DNA of 64,000 bases from Flavobacteriaceae bacterium CG2_30_31_66 (GCA_001873065.1 MNYM01000015.1:62001-126000); one strand, 5' to 3'. Shown: positions 35,685 through 44,926, counted from the stretch's first letter. Notes: a model not told the origin generated them from the letters alone. Made by a program: numbers and translations.

Positions 35685-38447
35685 ATGGACAAATATTCGT
35701 TCTTAAACGCAGCTCACATAGGCTTTATAGCCGATTTATATGATCAATATTTAGTAAATCCAGATGCCATTGAGCCAAGCTGGAGAAGTTTTTTTCAAGG
35801 GTATGATTTGGCAAATGAACATTATTCATTTCAAAATTACGAGCCTTCTGTAAAAAATACGCAGCCATCAGTTATTGAAATTCCAGCAGAGGTAAAAAAA
35901 GAATTTTTAGTAGTTGATTTGATCAATGGCTATAGAACTCGTGGTCATCTATTTACCAAAACGAATCCCGTTAGAGAACGAAGACAATACTTTCCTTCTC
36001 TTGACATTGAAAATTTCGGATTATCAACTGATGATCTTCAAAAAGAGTTTTCTGCAGGTGAGGTTTTAGGGTTAAAAAAATCAACTCTGGCTACAATTAT
36101 CCAACACTTAAAAAGTATTTATTGCGATTCTATTGGGGTTGAATATATGTATATGCGAAATCCTGAAAAGATAAATTGGTGGCAAACTCGGTTAAATGAA
36201 AACGACAATCATCCAAAATATTCAATTGATGCAAAAAAATATATACTTTCAAAATTAAATCAAGCAGTGACTTTTGAAAACTTTTTACAGACCAAATATG
36301 TGGGTCAAAAAAGATTTTCTTTAGAGGGAGGAGAAGCTTTAATTCCTGGAATTAGTGTGTTATTGAGAGATGCTGCTGAAAAATTTGGCGTAAAAGAGTG
36401 TGTTTTAGGAATGGCTCATAGAGGGAGATTAAGCACATTGGTTAATATATTTAAAAAACCCGTTAGAGATTTATTCAGCGAATTTGAAGGAAAAGATTTT
36501 GAAGAAGAAAACTTAGACGGTGACGTAAAATATCACTTGGGCATCACACTAAGTAAAACCCTGAGAAGTGGTCATGAAATTATAATGAATTTAGTGCCAA
36601 ATCCTTCGCATTTAGAGACTGTTGCCTCTGTAGCAGAAGGAATTACACGTGCTAAAATCGATAGAAAATATAACGGAGATTCAAGTAAAATTTTGCCAAT
36701 TATAATCCATGGAGATGCTGCAATTGCCGGTCAAGGAATTGCTTATGAAGTGGTTCAAATGGCTAAATTGAACGGTTACAAAACTGGAGGAACTGTGCAT
36801 GTTGTGGTAAATAATCAAATTGGTTTTACTACAAATTATTTAGATGCTCGCTCAAGTACTTATTGCACCGATGTTGGAAAAGTTACACTTTCGCCAGTTT
36901 TACACATCAATGGTGATGATATTGAAGCTGTTTGTCATGCCATGGAAATGGCTTTAGAATTTAGAATGCGATTTGAATCAGATGTTTTTATTGATTTATT
37001 GGGTTATAGAAAATATGGTCACAATGAAGGTGATGAACCACGTTTTACACAACCTAAATTATATAAAGCTATCGCAAAACATCAAAATCCGAAAGATATT
37101 TATGCATCAAAATTAATAGCTGAAGGATCAATTGGGAAGGGTTATTTAGATGAAATTACTGAGGAATTCAAAGGAATGTTAGAACGTGAATTTGACTTAT
37201 CAAAAGAGGATAAAAACTCAAAAGTAATCGAGTTTATGGCATCAACTTGGAAAGGATTTGAGCGCCAAGATTTAGATGGATTGTTAGTTCCAATCAATAC
37301 AACTTATCAAGAAGAGAAGCTAAAAAATATTGCAAAAATTGTTTCAACAGTTCCTGATGGTGTAAAATTTGTAAAAAAAGCGGAAAGAATACTTGAAGGA
37401 AGAGCAACTATGGCATTTGAAACCAATCAATTAGATTGGGGAATGGCCGAAAATTTAGCCTATGGAAGTTTGATGGAAGAAGGATTTAATATTCGTATTT
37501 CTGGTCAAGATGTTGAAAGAGGAACTTTTTCGCACAGACATGCAATTTTGCGCGATGAAATCACAGAAGAAAGAATCAATCTTTTGAACACAAATCCTAA
37601 TAATAAAGGACAAATGACAATTTACAATTCATTATTGTCAGAATATGGAGTGTTAGGTTTTGATTATGGATATGCTATGGCAAATCCAAATACGTTGACA
37701 ATCTGGGAAGCACAATTTGGAGATTTTTCAAACGGAGCGCAAATTATGTTTGACCAATATATTGCTGCAGCTGAAGACAAATGGAAAGTTCAAAACGGAA
37801 TTGTTGTGTTGCTTCCACATGGATATGAAGGTCAAGGTTCTGAGCACTCGTCTGCACGAATTGAAAGATATTTACAATTGTGTGGTGAAGACAATATGAC
37901 GGTTGCCAATTGTACAACACCTGCAAATTTATTTCATTTGTTGCGTCGTCAAATGAAACGAAATTACCGCAAACCATTGATTGTTTTCACGCCAAAAAGT
38001 TTGTTACGTCATCCAAAAGTGGTAAGTTCTATCCAAGATTTAGCAAATGGTGAATTTCAGGAAGTAATTGACGATGTCTTGAAACCAGAACATATAAAAA
38101 AATTGGTTTTTTGCTCTGGTAAGTTCTACTATGATTTGTTAGAAGAAAGAGAAAAATTAGAAAGAGAAGACATTGCTTTGGTGAGAATAGAACAATTATT
38201 CCCACTTCATACTGAGAAAATTCAAAAAGTTATTGACAGATATCCAGCTATTGAAGAATATATTTGGGCACAAGAAGAACCAAGAAATATGGGTGCTTGG
38301 AGTTTTATGTTACAACGTTTTGAGTTGGTAAATCTAAAAGTGCGTTCTTTAAACTATTATTCAGTGCCTGCAGCAGGATCAAGTACACGATTTAAGAAAC
38401 GACATAAAGCTGTAATCGATAGTTTATTTAGCGATAACCTATCCTAA
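35685..38447 (+). CDS. sucA: 2-oxoglutarate dehydrogenase E1 component
   Basis: Thiamine-diphosphate-dependent decarboxylase of the TCA-cycle 2-oxoglutarate dehydrogenase complex, 920 residues. The E1o N-terminal segment FLNAAHIGFIADLYDQYLVNP binds E2. RFSLEGGEALIPG, MAHRGRL, the ThDP motif GDAAIAGQGIAYE to VVNNQIGFTT, and RHAILRDE are present. The frame extends 16 codons upstream, but the ATG at 35685 follows a TATTTTTG -7 box (35640-35647) and gives the family N-terminus. sucB follows after 72 bp without a terminator. Confidence 0.96.
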   Translation: MDKYSFLNAAHIGFIADLYDQYLVNPDAIEPSWRSFFQGYDLANEHYSFQNYEPSVKNTQPSVIEIPAEVKKEFLVVDLINGYRTRGHLFTKTNPVRERRQYFPSLDIENFGLSTDDLQKEFSAGEVLGLKKSTLATIIQHLKSIYCDSIGVEYMYMRNPEKINWWQTRLNENDNHPKYSIDAKKYILSKLNQAVTFENFLQTKYVGQKRFSLEGGEALIPGISVLLRDAAEKFGVKECVLGMAHRGRLSTLVNIFKKPVRDLFSEFEGKDFEEENLDGDVKYHLGITLSKTLRSGHEIIMNLVPNPSHLETVASVAEGITRAKIDRKYNGDSSKILPIIIHGDAAIAGQGIAYEVVQMAKLNGYKTGGTVHVVVNNQIGFTTNYLDARSSTYCTDVGKVTLSPVLHINGDDIEAVCHAMEMALEFRMRFESDVFIDLLGYRKYGHNEGDEPRFTQPKLYKAIAKHQNPKDIYASKLIAEGSIGKGYLDEITEEFKGMLEREFDLSKEDKNSKVIEFMASTWKGFERQDLDGLLVPINTTYQEEKLKNIAKIVSTVPDGVKFVKKAERILEGRATMAFETNQLDWGMAENLAYGSLMEEGFNIRISGQDVERGTFSHRHAILRDEITEERINLLNTNPNNKGQMTIYNSLLSEYGVLGFDYGYAMANPNTLTIWEAQFGDFSNGAQIMFDQYIAAAEDKWKVQNGIVVLLPHGYEGQGSEHSSARIERYLQLCGEDNMTVANCTTPANLFHLLRRQMKRNYRKPLIVFTPKSLLRHPKVVSSIQDLANGEFQEVIDDVLKPEHIKKLVFCSGKFYYDLLEEREKLEREDIALVRIEQLFPLHTEKIQKVIDRYPAIEEYIWAQEEPRNMGAWSFMLQRFELVNLKVRSLNYYSVPAAGSSTRFKKRHKAVIDSLFSDNLS

Positions 38448-38519
38448 GAAAAAATCAATATAAATATAAAAAATTAACAAATTGCTGATGAATTTTCAGC
38501 CAAATAAAAATAAGAACTG

Positions 38520-39752
38520 ATGATTTTAGAAATGAAAGTTCCTTCTCCAGGAGAATCAATTACAGAAGTAGAAATTGCAACTTGGTTAGTTGAAGATGGA
38601 GATTATGTTGAAAAAGATCAACCTATTGCAGAAGTAGATTCTGACAAAGCAACGCTTGAATTACCAGCTGAGGAAAGTGGCATTATCACTTTGAAAGCCA
38701 AAGAAGGTGATGCTGTTGCGGTGGGTTCAGTAGTTTGTTTGATTGATATGGATGCTGCAAAACCTGCCGGGAAAGAGCAATCTAAAACTCCAGAGAAGAA
38801 AGAAGAGTCAACACCAATCAGTCAACCAACAACCAATAATCAACAACCAACAGTTCAACAACCAACAACTTACGCCTCAGGAACAGCTTCTCCTGCTGCA
38901 AAAAAAGTGCTGGCTGAAAAAGGCATTGAAACATCATCCGTAAAAGGAACAGGAAAGGATGGCAGAATCACCAAAGACGATGCTGTGAAAGCAGTCCCTT
39001 CAATGGGAACACAACCTGTAAATGGTTCAAGAAATACTGAGCGCAAAAAAATGTCAATGTTGCGTAGAAAAGTAGCAGAACGTTTGGTTGCAGTGAAAAA
39101 TGAAACAGCCATGTTAACTACTTTTAATGAAGTAAACATGCAACCAATTTTTGATTTGCGAACAAAATATAAAGATACTTTTTCTGCAAAGCATAATGTA
39201 GGTTTGGGTTTCATGTCTTTCTTTACATTGGCAGTTGTGAGAGCGTTAAAAATGTATCCAGAAGTAAACTCAATGATTGACGGTGATCAACAAATTATTA
39301 ATGATTTTTATGATATTTCAATTGCAGTTTCAGGTCCAAAAGGTTTGATGGTTCCTGTCATCAGAAATGCTGAAAACTTGACTTTTAGAGGTGTGGAAAG
39401 CGAAGTAAAACGTTTGGCATTAAGAGCAAGGGATGGTCAAATTACGATTGATGAAATGACTGGAGGAACATTTACCATCACAAATGGAGGTGTTTTTGGT
39501 TCTATGTTATCAACGCCAATAATCAATCCACCTCAAAGCGCAATTTTAGGAATGCACAATATTGTCAACAGACCTGTTGCAGAAAATGGACAAGTAGTGA
39601 TTAGACCAATTATGTATGTGGCTTTATCTTATGATCACAGAATTATTGATGGAAGAGAATCTGTAGGATTTTTAGTGGCAGTGAAAGAGGCTTTAGAAAA
39701 TCCAATTGAAATTTTGATGAATAACAGTCTTGAAAAGGCTTTGGAGATATAG
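38520..39752 (+). CDS. sucB: dihydrolipoyllysine-residue succinyltransferase (E2)
   Basis: 410 residues: N-terminal lipoyl domain (Lys43 in [10 protein letters not shown] is lipoylated), a Gln/Asn/Pro/Thr-rich linker at about 95-115, the peripheral-subunit binding domain ([14 protein letters not shown]... GRITKDD) and a catalytic domain ending with the [11 protein letters not shown] active-site motif. Core of the 2-oxoglutarate dehydrogenase complex with sucA. The E3 gene (lpd) is not in this window. Confidence 0.96.
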   Translation: MILEMKVPSPGESITEVEIATWLVEDGDYVEKDQPIAEVDSDKATLELPAEESGIITLKAKEGDAVAVGSVVCLIDMDAAKPAGKEQSKTPEKKEESTPISQPTTNNQQPTVQQPTTYASGTASPAAKKVLAEKGIETSSVKGTGKDGRITKDDAVKAVPSMGTQPVNGSRNTERKKMSMLRRKVAERLVAVKNETAMLTTFNEVNMQPIFDLRTKYKDTFSAKHNVGLGFMSFFTLAVVRALKMYPEVNSMIDGDQQIINDFYDISIAVSGPKGLMVPVIRNAENLTFRGVESEVKRLALRARDGQITIDEMTGGTFTITNGGVFGSMLSTPIINPPQSAILGMHNIVNRPVAENGQVVIRPIMYVALSYDHRIIDGRESVGFLVAVKEALENPIEILMNNSLEKALEI

Positions 39753-39772
39753 TTTTTCAATAGAATTAAGAT

Positions 39773-39804
39773 AAAAATCCTAAGCAAAAAGCTTGGGATT
39801 TTTA
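39773..39804 (+). terminator. terminator after sucB
   Basis: AAAAATCCTAAGC pairs with GCTTGGGATTTTT (one G-U) over a 5-A loop, with T residues following. Ends the sucA-sucB unit. Confidence 0.85.
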
Positions 39805-39844
39805 TTTTTTTAAATGTAGAAATAGCTAGTTTTTTTATAAAAAA

Positions 39845-40546
39845 TTACACATTTACTCCAAAAAGATAGCCCACAAAGCCAGATAAAACCATGGCAATCG
39901 TTCCCCAAATTACAATTCTGACAATTGCTTTTCTTTTGCTAGAACCACCAGTTTTAGCAGAAATCGCTCCCAAAATAATTAGTGAAATAATGGTAAACCC
40001 ATAAAGATAATACTCCATCAAATCGAAAGGCGCAAAAATAGTGACCAATAATGGCAATGCACCACCTACCGAAAAAGCCGCTCCAGAGGTCAATGCTGCC
40101 TGAATTGGATTTGCTTGATTGATTTCGTTGATTCCCAATTCATCTCTTACATGTGCGCCCAAAGCATCATTTTCAGTGAGTTCTTTGGCGACAATAAGTG
40201 CAGTATCTTTTTTTAATCCCCGTTCTTCATAGATTTTGGCAAGCATTTTCAATTCTATTTCTGGCATTTCTTCGAGTTCTTTTCTTTCTCTTTCAATATC
40301 AGCATTTTCAATATCTGTTTGTGAACTTACAGAAACATATTCACCTGCTGCCATCGACAATGCGCCAGCGACAATGCCTGCAACTGTTGCTAACAAAATA
40401 GGTTCTCTTGTTAAACTTGCAGCAGTCACACCAATTGCCAAACTTGCTGTGGAAATAATTCCATCATTTGCCCCCAAAACAGCCGCTCTTAACCAGTTGC
40501 TTCTTTGTACATAATGATCTTCTAAATATTCATTTGTGTTTTTCAT
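39845..40546 (-). CDS. VIT1/CCC1 family membrane transporter
   Basis: 233 residues with about five membrane helices. The family N-terminal marks are LRAAVLGANDGIISTASLAIGV near 19-40 and AGALSMAAGEYVSVSSQTD near 60-78, followed by an acidic cytoplasmic segment (ERKELEEMPEIELKMLAKIYEERG) that in the family binds metal. Plants and yeast use it for vacuolar Fe/Mn uptake; the bacterial role is probably Fe or Mn efflux (inference). It is 9 bp behind cbpM and looks cotranscribed with dnaJ-cbpM. Confidence 0.87.
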   Translation of the reverse strand: MKNTNEYLEDHYVQRSNWLRAAVLGANDGIISTASLAIGVTAASLTREPILLATVAGIVAGALSMAAGEYVSVSSQTDIENADIERERKELEEMPEIELKMLAKIYEERGLKKDTALIVAKELTENDALGAHVRDELGINEINQANPIQAALTSGAAFSVGGALPLLVTIFAPFDLMEYYLYGFTIISLIILGAISAKTGGSSKRKAIVRIVIWGTIAMVLSGFVGYLFGVNV

Positions 40547-40555
40547 AAGTTATTT

Positions 40556-40852
40556 TTATTCTAAATCAAATAAACTTAATTTGTTTTTTGTAATTCTTAA
40601 TTCTTCTTGTAAATCATTAATTTTAGAAAGCAAACTATGAATTACATCAATACCTTCTAAATTAATATGTAGTTCGTCATGAAAATGGATGGCTCTTTCA
40701 AGTACTTTTAATTGCGAAAAAGGAATGTATTTTTTATCATTCAAAACAATGATTTCAATAATTCCGTATTCATTTAAAGAATCAATAAAAGAGAAATTGA
40801 CGTTGCAATTTGCACAAAACGCCTCAACAAGTATCAAATTATTGGTTTCCAT
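40556..40852 (-). CDS. CbpM-like chaperone modulator (MerR-like)
   Basis: 98 residues of the CbpM family, small proteins that modulate CbpA-type J-domain partners. A CNVNFSFIDSLNEYGIIE segment matches the degenerate HTH start and a coiled-coil-like C-terminus (LLSKINDLQEELRITKNKL) follows. The start lies inside the end of the dnaJ-like gene with a 14-bp overlap, the classic cbpA-cbpM arrangement. Confidence 0.82.
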   Translation of the reverse strand: METNNLILVEAFCANCNVNFSFIDSLNEYGIIEIIVLNDKKYIPFSQLKVLERAIHFHDELHINLEGIDVIHSLLSKINDLQEELRITKNKLSLFDLE

Positions 40853-41720
40853 GGTTTTTCAGTTTTTGTAATTCTGTAAAGAGGGCTTTTTCTTTTTCTG
40901 ATAAATTAGTGGGTAATTTTACATGATACGTCAAGAACAGATTTCCAAATTCAGACTCTTTTTTATAGACAGGAAATCCTTTTCCTTTCAATTTTATTTT
41001 GGTTCCTGATTGGGTTTCTGGAGCAACTTTTAGTTTCACTTTTCCGTCAAAAGTAGCTACCAAAACTTCACCACCCAACAAAGCGGTATAGAGATCAAGA
41101 TCAACATTTGCGTATAAATTGCTGCCTTCTCTTTTAAAATTCGTATTGTTTTTTATAGAAAAAGTGATGTATAAATCACCATTTGGACCACCGTTAATTC
41201 CGGGATTTCCATGACCAGTTACTTTGATTGTTTGACCGTTTTCAATGCCTGCAGGAAACGTTAATCGGATGGTTTTTCCATTAACCGTAAAAGTTTGGAT
41301 ATTTGATTTATAAACATCTGTTAAGTTTAATTGCAATTCAGCATTCACATCTTGTCCTCGAAATCTAGTTTTAGTATTTCCACGATTGCCATACATTGAT
41401 TCAAAGAAGTCTGAAAAATCTCCAGAAAATTCTTCATAATTTCCACCAGTATTTTGATATGACTGTTGTTTTTGGGCATTTTTAATTTCGTCTGCATGTT
41501 TCCAATTTTCGCCAAATTCGTCGTATTTTTTTCGTTTTTCAACATCGCTCAACACTTCATTTGCCTCGTTGATTTCTTTGAATTTCTTTTCGGCTTGTAA
41601 GTTTTTTGGGTTTAAATCAGGGTGATATTTTCGAGCGAGTTTGCGATAAGCAGCTTTGATTTCTTTTTCAGAGGCTTTTTTGTCAATTTCTAAAACTTTA
41701 TAATAATCGATGAAATCCAT
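40839..41720 (-). CDS. CbpA-type J-domain cochaperone
   Basis: 293 residues: an N-terminal J-domain with HPD at 33-35 (RKYHPDLNP), a Gly/Phe/Asn linker and two C-terminal substrate-binding beta domains (TFPAGIENGQTIKVTGHG, GDLYITFSI, KGFPVYK). The CxxCxGxG zinc-finger of DnaJ is absent, so it is the CbpA type. It stimulates DnaK. Overlaps the cbpM-like gene. Confidence 0.92.
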   Translation of the reverse strand: MDFIDYYKVLEIDKKASEKEIKAAYRKLARKYHPDLNPKNLQAEKKFKEINEANEVLSDVEKRKKYDEFGENWKHADEIKNAQKQQSYQNTGGNYEEFSGDFSDFFESMYGNRGNTKTRFRGQDVNAELQLNLTDVYKSNIQTFTVNGKTIRLTFPAGIENGQTIKVTGHGNPGINGGPNGDLYITFSIKNNTNFKREGSNLYANVDLDLYTALLGGEVLVATFDGKVKLKVAPETQSGTKIKLKGKGFPVYKKESEFGNLFLTYHVKLPTNLSEKEKALFTELQKLKNHGNQ

Positions 41721-41852
41721 GATTAATTTTTAAAAAAATGGTATAGTAAGTTGATTGAATCTATCCATCAAAGATGAATATAAAGGTAATGCAGTAGCAA
41801 TTAATAAAAAAGAAATAATGAGATTCTTTAATTCAAAATTTAAAAATTAGAA

Positions 41853-41966
41853 TCATTCTTTGGTAACGTCGTCTTCTTTCTTTTTTTGAAATTGAAGTTT
41901 GTAAACCACCCAACCAAAGCCTAAAATGACATGGAATAATACAATTCCAAAAATAATCTTTTCCAT
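41853..41966 (-). CDS. 37-residue single-pass membrane peptide
   Basis: A short frame from ATG 41966 to TGA 41853. It has an N-terminal hydrophobic stretch of about 20 residues (IIFGIVLFHVILGFGWVVY), then a charged tail (KLQFQKKKEDDVTKE), so it looks like a single-pass membrane peptide with the tail in the cytoplasm. It starts 3 bp after the permease stop, the coupling seen with accessory subunits. I do not recognise a family. Its short length leaves some doubt, but the coupling and the clean topology favour a real gene. Confidence 0.6.
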   Translation of the reverse strand: MEKIIFGIVLFHVILGFGWVVYKLQFQKKKEDDVTKE

Positions 41967-41969
41967 TGT

Positions 41970-42944
41970 TTATAGAAGAATGTTGAAAATAAATCCAGAA
42001 ATAATAATAAAGAGTGTTACAACGCTAAAATAAATAGCGATAAGTTTGATGGTCATCACTTTTTTCAATAAAGTTGCTTCAGGGATTGACAAACCTACTG
42101 TAGCCATCATAAAAGCAATCGCAGTTCCTAAAGGGACTCCTTTTGCTACAAAAACTTGAATAACAGGAACAATTCCGGCTGCGTTTGCATACATTGGCAC
42201 TGCAAAAATGACCGCTAGTGGAACAGTCCACCATTCGCCACCACCCAAATATTGTCCGAAGAAATTCTCAGGAACATAGCCATGCATGGCTGCTCCAATG
42301 GCAATTCCAATAATTACATAAATCAAAACACCACGAACGATTTCCCATGCAGCTCTTGTAATTTCTGGCAAACGTTCACGGAAACTGAGTTTTTCTTCTT
42401 CGAGTTCTTGTTGTTGTATTTTAATCGCTAAGATTTTTTTTACCCAATCAGAAAGCAATGGTTCTAAATTGAATTTTCCTAATAACCAACCACCAATGGT
42501 TCCTAACAAAATTCCGTAGCTTCCATAAATCAATGTGGCTTTCCAGCCAAACATTCCAATAAACATGGCAATTGCAACTTCATTTACTAGTGGAGAAGTG
42601 ATTAAAAAAGCAAAAGTAACGCCTAATGGAATGCCTCCTTGCACAAATCCAATAAATAAAGGCACTGAAGAACAAGAGCAAAATGGTGTTATTGCACCAA
42701 AAATTGATGCAAAAAAGTATTCTAATCCATATAATTTTTTTCTATGTAAGAAATCTTTTAATTTTTCAATGGGAAAATAAGCATTTACAATTCCCATAAA
42801 AAAAACGATGATAAACAAAAGAATAAGAATCTTTAAAGTATCATAAACAAAGAAATTTAGGGCAGTTCCTAAATGTGAAGTGGCTTCAATTCCAAAAACG
42901 GAATAAATTAACCAATCTGCAAAGTGTTGTATCCAATCAAACAT
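41970..42944 (-). CDS. ArsP/SO_0444-type permease (DUF318 family)
   Basis: 324 residues from the ATG at 42944, with about eight membrane segments. The conserved TPFCSCSSVPLFIGF motif near 89-103 carries two cysteines, and ITSPLVNEVAIAMF and YANAAGIVPVIQ are the second half-repeat motifs. The family includes organoarsenical efflux permease ArsP and Cu/Zn efflux proteins. Here it is the last large gene of an ArsR-type cluster with thiol proteins, so efflux of a metalloid or metal complex is likely; the substrate is not proven. A 37-residue peptide follows. Confidence 0.85.
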   Translation of the reverse strand: MFDWIQHFADWLIYSVFGIEATSHLGTALNFFVYDTLKILILLFIIVFFMGIVNAYFPIEKLKDFLHRKKLYGLEYFFASIFGAITPFCSCSSVPLFIGFVQGGIPLGVTFAFLITSPLVNEVAIAMFIGMFGWKATLIYGSYGILLGTIGGWLLGKFNLEPLLSDWVKKILAIKIQQQELEEEKLSFRERLPEITRAAWEIVRGVLIYVIIGIAIGAAMHGYVPENFFGQYLGGGEWWTVPLAVIFAVPMYANAAGIVPVIQVFVAKGVPLGTAIAFMMATVGLSIPEATLLKKVMTIKLIAIYFSVVTLFIIISGFIFNILL

Positions 42945-43045
42945 AGTCAATTATAAATATTAAATTACAAATTACGAATTTTTTTAAACGAAGTATTTTA
43001 CTAGGTAAATCGAATTCGCTCGTAATTTATAATCTGTAATTTTTT

Positions 43046-43429
43046 TTAACAACAACCTGATGATGAACAACAAGACTCGCTCCCAGTTATAGAAGAAGTA
43101 TCGCCTTTTACAGGAAATCCTTTTGCCACCCATTTTGCAATACCATGTTGCATATTTACCACATTTTCGTAGCCATTATTAACTAAAAAGCCGGTAGCTC
43201 TTAAACTTCTTACACCACTTTTACACACCATCACAACTTCTTTATCCTTTGGAATTTCTTGAAATCTTTCTTCAAATTCACTCAAAGGAATATTGATGAT
43301 ATTTGGGACATTATAAGAAAGTTCACGAACTTCAGCTGCTTCACGAACATCTATCAACAAAGCACCGTTTTTAACCCATTTTTGAGTGGTTGTTGGACAG
43401 ATTTCTTTCACTAAAACTTGATTTTCCAT
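43046..43429 (-). CDS. rhodanese-like protein with Cys-rich C-terminal tail
   Basis: 127 residues: a single rhodanese domain with active-site Cys69 (VMVCKSGVRS), DVRE near 27-30, and a C-terminal tail SCCSSSGCC with four Cys at 120, 121, 126 and 127. The tail could bind soft metals or metalloids or pass persulfide sulfur; that is inference. It lies between the redox-disulfide protein (28 bp) and the ArsP-like permease (101 bp). Confidence 0.88.
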   Translation of the reverse strand: MENQVLVKEICPTTTQKWVKNGALLIDVREAAEVRELSYNVPNIINIPLSEFEERFQEIPKDKEVVMVCKSGVRSLRATGFLVNNGYENVVNMQHGIAKWVAKGFPVKGDTSSITGSESCCSSSGCC

Positions 43430-43457
43430 TTTTATTAAATTTATTTTTTTGATTTTT

Positions 43458-43691
43458 TTATTTTAAAAGTTCAACAATTTCACTGATTTGGGCTACTCTT
43501 CCTTTGATTTTTATTTCCCCGTCAATCATCAAAACAGGAGTTGTCAAAACGTTATATTTCATCATTTCAACGATGTCTTCTACTTTTTCAACATTTGCTT
43601 CAATATTGTGTTGTTTGATTGCTTCTATCACATTATTATAGGTTGATTTGCATTTTGAGCAACCAGGGCCTAATACTTTAATTTCTTTCAT
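43458..43691 (-). CDS. thioredoxin-like small redox-active disulfide protein
   Basis: 77 residues with the N-terminal GPGCSKC motif (Cys11, Cys14) and a thioredoxin-like fold (LTTPVLMIDGEIKIKGR with cis-Pro). This family of short redox-active disulfide proteins commonly sits next to ArsR regulators and DUF318/ArsP permeases, as here. It could deliver electrons or a metalloid to the permease; the role is not known. Two copies of the TTCG-N8-CGAA motif lie in its 81-bp upstream gap, which suggests its own regulated promoter. Confidence 0.85.
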   Translation of the reverse strand: MKEIKVLGPGCSKCKSTYNNVIEAIKQHNIEANVEKVEDIVEMMKYNVLTTPVLMIDGEIKIKGRVAQISEIVELLK

Positions 43692-43714
43692 GAGAATTGG
43701 TTTTTAGTAAACTG

Positions 43715-43730
43715 TTCGCAAATATACGAA
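43715..43730 (-). promoter_or_regulatory. putative ArsR operator overlapping a -7 box, copy 1
   Basis: Minus strand TTCGTATATTTGCGAA: imperfect palindrome TTCG-N8-CGAA containing the -7 box TATATTTG, 24 bp before the thioredoxin-like ATG. It is identical to copy 3. Confidence 0.6.
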
Positions 43731-43743
43731 TAGTTTGTATATG

Positions 43744-43759
43744 TTCGTAGAAATACGAA
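43744..43759 (-). promoter_or_regulatory. putative ArsR operator, copy 2
   Basis: Plus strand TTCGTAGAAATACGAA shares the TTCG-N8-CGAA frame. Its centre is 29 bp from the centre of copy 1, and it lacks a -7 box. Confidence 0.45.
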
Positions 43760-43772
43760 TCATTTTTTTAAA

Positions 43773-44078
43773 TCATTTTAATGTATTGCCAATCAATCTT
43801 TTTGCTAAAGCGAAATTTTCTCTGTTGATGCAATATTTGGTTGATGGAGGTGTAATATCTCCTTGAATGAGTCCAACATTTTTTAGTTCATTTAAATGTT
43901 GAGACAGTGTAGATTTTGCAATTGGAAGTTCTTCAGCCATATCACCATGAAAACAACAGGCTTGCGAATTGAGCAGTTCTAAAATGGCAATTCTCACAGG
44001 ATGACCCAATGCTTTTGCGAATTTTGCTGTCAATTCTTGATCCTTGGTAAAATAATCTGTTTTAATTGTGGTTGGCAT
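43773..44078 (-). CDS. ArsR-family transcriptional repressor
   Basis: 101-residue winged-helix regulator. The N-terminal half has KALGHPVRIAILELL, the HTH ELPIAKSTLSQHLNELKNVGLI, and Cys41-Cys42 in QACCFHGDM just before the HTH, plus Cys83 in the wing. Vicinal cysteines fit thiol-based sensing of As(III), another soft metal or oxidants. The TTCG-N8-CGAA palindrome that contains its -7 box begins 16 bp upstream of its ATG, so it is probably autorepressed. Confidence 0.9.
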   Translation of the reverse strand: MPTTIKTDYFTKDQELTAKFAKALGHPVRIAILELLNSQACCFHGDMAEELPIAKSTLSQHLNELKNVGLIQGDITPPSTKYCINRENFALAKRLIGNTLK

Positions 44079-44093
44079 GTAGTCAATATTTTG

Positions 44094-44109
44094 TTCGCAA
44101 ATATACGAA
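44094..44109 (-). promoter_or_regulatory. putative ArsR operator overlapping a -7 box, copy 3
   Basis: Minus strand TTCGTATATTTGCGAA, identical to copy 1, in front of arsR. On the plus strand the shared stretch is GTTCGCAAATATACGAAT, 18 bp. Confidence 0.6.
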
Positions 44110-44138
44110 TGATATTTGAAATAATTTTAGATTAAAAA

Positions 44139-44912
44139 TTACTTTACAAATTCTTTTAAAGTACTCATTACTTCTTTTTTATTTTCAATATAACTCATAT
44201 GTCCACCAGAAAAAACAACAAAATTGGTATTGGTTTTTTTTGCTTCTTCTATAGAAATTTTGGCATCTAACACAGGGTCTTTTTCACCGATAATCAATAG
44301 TTTTTTAAAGTTGGCATTTGTCAAAACTTGATTTCTATTTGGTCGTAATTTCATGCCTTCTTGAGCAGCCATATAACCTTGCAAGGAAGTTGTGAGCGCT
44401 TCTTTTTTCAGGATTTCAATTTCAGTGGAGAAAAGTGTAATGTTTTCTTGATAAAACAAATTTGAAATCGAAATTTTCACCATATTTTCAAAATTGGTTT
44501 GCACCATTTTATTCGCTCTTGTTCTAAGTTCTTTTCGCTCTTCAGAATCTTCGTTGGAAGTTGAATTTAGCAAGCACAATCCTTTCACTTTTTGTGAATT
44601 TTTGTCTGCAAAAGCTAAGGCAACATAGCCTCCCAAAGAATGTCCAATCAAAAAACATTTTCTAATTTTTAGGTGTTTTAAAACTGCTTCAATAGTTTCT
44701 GAAAATAATTCCATTGGATGAACATATCCCAAACAATCAGATTTTCCATGACCTAATAAATCAATGGAAATCACTTTGTTTTTTTTAGAAAGTGTTGGAA
44801 TAATTTCTTTCCACACGGAAGAATTTTCTAAAAAACCATGAAGCAAAACTATTGCAGGCCCTTTTCCATGAGTTTCATAATAAATTTTGGCACCTTTATA
44901 TTCTAAAATCAT
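44139..44912 (-). CDS. alpha/beta hydrolase
   Basis: 257-residue alpha/beta-hydrolase fold. The oxyanion HGF motif is near 25, the nucleophile elbow GHSLGG at about 90-95, the catalytic Asp in GEKDPVLD and the catalytic His in SGGHMSYIE near the C-terminus. The substrate is unknown. It precedes the ars-like genes on the same strand but with a 60-bp gap containing the ArsR operator, so it is a separate unit. Confidence 0.88.
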   Translation of the reverse strand: MILEYKGAKIYYETHGKGPAIVLLHGFLENSSVWKEIIPTLSKKNKVISIDLLGHGKSDCLGYVHPMELFSETIEAVLKHLKIRKCFLIGHSLGGYVALAFADKNSQKVKGLCLLNSTSNEDSEERKELRTRANKMVQTNFENMVKISISNLFYQENITLFSTEIEILKKEALTTSLQGYMAAQEGMKLRPNRNQVLTNANFKKLLIIGEKDPVLDAKISIEEAKKTNTNFVVFSGGHMSYIENKKEVMSTLKEFVK

Positions 44913-44926
44913 AGTACAAAGAAAAA

